A stretch of 14,557 bases of DNA from JAGVNX01 sp035290965. Lineage in GTDB: Archaea > Iainarchaeota > Iainarchaeia > Iainarchaeales > GCA-2688035. This document shows positions 12,406 through 14,557 of this stretch, piece by piece (the first letter of the stretch is position 1; each line of letters opens with the position of its first letter). The position numbers and the translations under genes were made by a program. A model generated the notes under the pieces. It saw only the letters and a program-made list of their open reading frames with translations. It had not been told where the DNA came from and did not search any database. Location of the stretch: positions 1 through 14,557 of the forward strand of contig DATDTD010000049.1 of assembly GCA_035290965.1 (NCBI GenBank), in the 5' to 3' direction.

Positions 12406-13167
12406 TCATGCCATTTTCCTGAAGAGATAGCTCGCAAGAAAAATCATGAAAATTCCAAACCCGATTAAAACAGTGAAGTCAATCCAGACAGGCATCTGCC
12501 CCGCGCCTATTAACATTGCGCGCATTCCGTCAACCCCGTAAAACAAGGGATCTAAATATGCAAGGCTTTTCATCCAGATTGGAACTCCTTCAAGCGGGAA
12601 GAATGCCCCTGAGAGAAAAAATAACGGCATTACCAAAAAGCTCATTATCATCTGGAATCCTTCCATGTTGTTCAGCCTTGTTGCAATCGACAATCCAATT
12701 GCGACAAAGGAAAACGAAATCATAATCATGAAAACAATTGCAAGCAGCAGCGCAGGCAGGCTTATTCCACTCAGGGGAATTCCCCCTACCAAAATTGCAA
12801 TAACCAATATGAGCAGTCCGTTGAAAACAGAAATCGTGACGCTGCCGAATATTTTTCCGAGCACAATGCTTGTCCTTGAAACAGGCGCCACAAGAATTTC
12901 TTTCAGGAAACCGAACTGTTTTTCCCAGATAACAGAAATTCCCGCAAAAATAGATGTGAACAACAGAGACATTCCAATTACTCCCGGGGCAATAAAGGAA
13001 AAATAGCTTATAGGCATTCCCGGAATTGTAAGGCTGGAGCTCAATCCAATTCCCATTATTACCAGCCAGATAAACGGCATTGAAACATTGCCGATAATGC
13101 GCGAGCGCGCCCTGAGAAAGCGCTTCATTTCGCGCAGCCACATGATATAAATTACCCCGAACTCCAT
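12406..13167 (-). CDS. ABC-2 type transporter permease (DrrB-like)
   Basis: 253 residues, a six-helix ABC-2 permease of the DrrB/NodJ type. A cytoplasmic N-terminal amphipathic helix carries the WLREMKRFLRARSRI element. It is followed by helices near 26-43, 57-75, 102-125, 136-160, 170-190 and 222-247. The conserved loop motif IWEKQFGFLKEILVAPVSR contacts the ATPase, and SGAFFPLEGVPIWMKSLAYLDPLFYGVDGMR is the typical helix 5-6 region. It works with the ATPase encoded immediately upstream; the ATG at 13167 directly follows the ATPase stop. GGAGG (13171-13175), inside the last ATPase codons, is the ribosome-binding site, only 3 nt from the ATG, indicating translational coupling. Substrate unknown; relatives export antibiotics, lipids or polysaccharides. 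Confidence 0.92.
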   Translation of the reverse strand: MEFGVIYIMWLREMKRFLRARSRIIGNVSMPFIWLVIMGIGLSSSLTIPGMPISYFSFIAPGVIGMSLLFTSIFAGISVIWEKQFGFLKEILVAPVSRTSIVLGKIFGSVTISVFNGLLILVIAILVGGIPLSGISLPALLLAIVFMIMISFSFVAIGLSIATRLNNMEGFQMIMSFLVMPLFFLSGAFFPLEGVPIWMKSLAYLDPLFYGVDGMRAMLIGAGQMPVWIDFTVLIGFGIFMIFLASYLFRKMA

Positions 13168-14160
13168 TTACCTCCCCCCAGTGTGCATCTTCATCATCAT
13201 CTTGTTAACGTCCTTGCCGTCTGCTTCCTGCTCGCGGATAGTCCTTCCGGTGTAATGGATAAAAACATCCTCAAGGGAGGGACGCTTGAGAATTACTGAA
13301 TTCACTTCAATCCTGTTTTTCTGCGCAATTGCAATCAGCTTCGGAACGCACGTGCTGCCGTTCTCAACGGAAATGTTCAGTGATTCGTCAAAAATTTTTG
13401 CCTCCTTTACGCAGGGAGTTTTTTCAAGAATCTTCTGGAATTCCTTGGGCTTTGCAACGCTCATTGTAATTACGTCTCCCCCAAGGACCTGTTTCAGTTT
13501 TTCAGGAGTGTCCAAAGCCATTATTTTTCCATGGTCAATAATTGCAATCCTTTCGCACAAAAAATCCGCTTCCTCCATGTAATGCGTTGTAAGGATAATA
13601 GTGATTTTTTCCTTTTCATTGAAGGCTTTTATATACTCCCAGAGCCTGCGCCTTGTCTGAGGGTCTAATCCTATTGTAGGCTCGTCCAGAAAAAGAATTT
13701 TGGGCTTGTGCATCAGGCCGCGCGCAATTTCAAGCCTTCTCTTCATTCCGCCTGAATAAGTTTTCACCAAACTATCCGCACGGCTTTCAAGCTCGACAAG
13801 CTTAAGGACTTCGGCAATGCGCTCTTTTCTCTGTTCTGCCCCCATTCCGTACATTCTTCCGTGAAAATCAAGGTTTTCCCTGCCCGTAAGCTCGTCGTCA
13901 AGGCTCGGGTCCTGGAAAACAATTCCAATCGAATGCCTTACGGCGTCCTTTTCGTGCACAATATCGTGCTCCCAGACTTTTGCTGTTCCCGAAGTCGGCT
14001 GCAGAATAGTGGAAAGCATGGAAATCGTAGTTGTCTTTCCCGCACCGTTCGGCCCGAGCAACCCGAAAAGCTCGCCCTCTTTGATTTCAAGGCTTATCCT
14101 GTCGACTGCGGTAAAATCCCCGAACTTTTTTTCCAAATCCATTATTTCAATTGCGTTCAT
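13168..14160 (-). CDS. ABC transporter ATP-binding protein (DrrA-like)
   Basis: 330 residues from ATG 14160. Walker A GPNGAGKT (36-43), Q-loop VFQDP (Q83), signature YSGGMKRRL (135-143), Walker B ILFLDEP (155-161) and the H-loop His193 (TTHYMEEAD) are all intact. The C-terminal extension with LKRPSLEDVFIHYTGRTIR (291-309) is the hallmark of the DrrA/daunorubicin-resistance-type exporter ATPases. The last 20 residues are Met/Lys-rich, and their codons supply the Shine-Dalgarno site of the permease gene. An in-frame ATG at 14190 would add ten residues including a run of Phe; ATG 14160 matches the family start (NAIEIMDLEKKFG). The promoter is unclear; a T-rich TTTTTAAC lies near 14196-14203 on the minus strand. 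Confidence 0.93.
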   Translation of the reverse strand: MNAIEIMDLEKKFGDFTAVDRISLEIKEGELFGLLGPNGAGKTTTISMLSTILQPTSGTAKVWEHDIVHEKDAVRHSIGIVFQDPSLDDELTGRENLDFHGRMYGMGAEQRKERIAEVLKLVELESRADSLVKTYSGGMKRRLEIARGLMHKPKILFLDEPTIGLDPQTRRRLWEYIKAFNEKEKITIILTTHYMEEADFLCERIAIIDHGKIMALDTPEKLKQVLGGDVITMSVAKPKEFQKILEKTPCVKEAKIFDESLNISVENGSTCVPKLIAIAQKNRIEVNSVILKRPSLEDVFIHYTGRTIREQEADGKDVNKMMMKMHTGGR

Positions 14161-14247
14161 AAAAAAAAACACTGTTCCCGCATTCAACATGCAAACCTGT
14201 TAAAAATCTCAGTGCGAAAGAGAAAGTTTCCGAAAGGGCAAAGGGGC

Positions 14248-14290
14248 TGGAAAGGAAAAACTGGCCTTTCCATTTTTTTAATTTTTTTTT
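14248..14290 (+). terminator. Strong intrinsic-type terminator with no visible plus-strand gene
   Basis: TGGAAAGG (14248-14255), a 9-nt loop, CCTTTCCA (14265-14272), then T7, AA and T9. On the plus strand this is a textbook hairpin plus U-tract. No plus-strand gene precedes it, since the genes on both sides run minus. It may end an unannotated plus transcript or antisense RNA, or the pairing may be fortuitous. Confidence 0.45.
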
Positions 14291-14333
14291 GCCAGAGGCT
14301 GATTCTGCAAAACGGAAAAACGCCAAAGCGCCT

Positions 14334-14552
14334 TTACATTCTTGAAAGAGCGCAGCTTGCGCAGACGCCCTTCTGCTTTTCGGCATCTGTCTGCAGCGGC
14401 TTTCCGCAGAACTTGCATTTTTTTTCAAATACCTTTCCGACAGCCTGCGTTGTCTGCTTTGCGCCTTTCGCAGCATCCATTCCGCCGCGTACAGTGCTGG
14501 AAGTCCTGTTCACTGTGCCGATTGTCTTGTTCAAACCGTCTAAAATTCCCAT
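14334..14552 (-). CDS. Small zinc-ribbon protein with an amphipathic N-terminal half
   Basis: 72 residues. Residues 1-42 are Gly/Thr/Ala-rich with helical, amphipathic character (GLNKTIGTVNRTSSTVRGG, AAKGAKQTTQAVGKV). Residues 46-67 form a zinc ribbon or knuckle: CKFC, then 14 residues, then CASC (C46, C49, C64, C67). Small proteins of this type in archaea may bind nucleic acid or a protein partner; I recognise no named family. ATG 14552 is five bases from the window edge, so promoter and upstream context are not visible. It lies 170 bp ahead of the ABC genes on the same strand, with possible terminators between, so cotranscription is doubtful. A weak hairpin followed by T-run (minus strand, 14316-14332) lies just after its stop. 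Confidence 0.65.
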   Translation of the reverse strand: MGILDGLNKTIGTVNRTSSTVRGGMDAAKGAKQTTQAVGKVFEKKCKFCGKPLQTDAEKQKGVCASCALSRM

Positions 14553-14557
14553 AAATT

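Noticed and set aside
12590..13141. 183-residue minus-strand frame overlapping the ABC permease
   Set aside because: It is an alternate frame of the permease, with Asn/Cys-rich low-plausibility composition and no family features.
1..14557. CRISPR arrays, insertion sequences, rRNA, att sites
   Set aside because: No spaced direct repeats, transposase, terminal inverted repeats or rRNA-like sequence were seen on either strand.

Overview
The window looks like chromosomal DNA of an archaeon, probably from one of the small-genome, AT-rich lineages (DPANN-like). This is inference. It rests on an archaeal-type valyl-tRNA synthetase, a pyruvoyl-dependent arginine decarboxylase, TATA boxes about 25-30 bp ahead of start codons of genes that lack a Shine-Dalgarno site, and GGTG/GGAGG-type Shine-Dalgarno sites ahead of operon-internal genes. 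No insertion sequence, CRISPR array, rRNA or recognisable tRNA is present. Most of the window is ordinary housekeeping sequence, densely packed on both strands.

Layout. 2-1612 (+): an NnrS-like membrane protein that enters from the left edge and carries a C-terminal DUF1858-like domain interrupted by an in-frame TGA, then a class I glutamine amidotransferase. 1633-1845 (-): a 70-residue membrane protein with a cytochrome-b-like His-x13-His helix. 1911-5234 (+): a TIM-barrel amidohydrolase and valyl-tRNA synthetase. 8652-5240 (-): a probable operon of a degenerate HAD-like protein, enolase, a DedA-family membrane protein and pyruvoyl-dependent arginine decarboxylase. 8713-9648 (+): ribose-phosphate pyrophosphokinase of bacterial class I type. 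11272-9652 (-): a membrane-anchored exported protein with about six propeller-like repeats, then a PPC/DUF296 protein. 11333-12366 (+): three small genes of unknown function, each with its own TATA box (two are two-helix membrane microproteins), then a probable structured non-coding RNA. 14552-12406 (-): a small zinc-ribbon protein and a DrrAB-type ABC exporter (ATPase and permease).

Functionally, ValRS serves translation, enolase glycolysis/gluconeogenesis, Prs supplies PRPP for nucleotides, and arginine decarboxylase makes agmatine for polyamines or tRNA modification. DedA proteins act on membrane lipid carriers, and the ABC pair exports an unknown substrate.

The most unusual signals are: (1) the in-frame TGA in the NnrS-like gene, with recognisable domain sequence continuing to the next gene; (2) a roughly 95-nt RNA candidate at 12271-12366 with two 9-bp stems and a well-placed TATA box; (3) three divergent gene pairs, each separated by 60-65 bp with one near-palindromic A/T box midway, suggesting one TBP site serving both directions; (4) a HAD-like protein lacking the catalytic Asp. 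I do not see a convincing new multi-gene defence or metabolic system.
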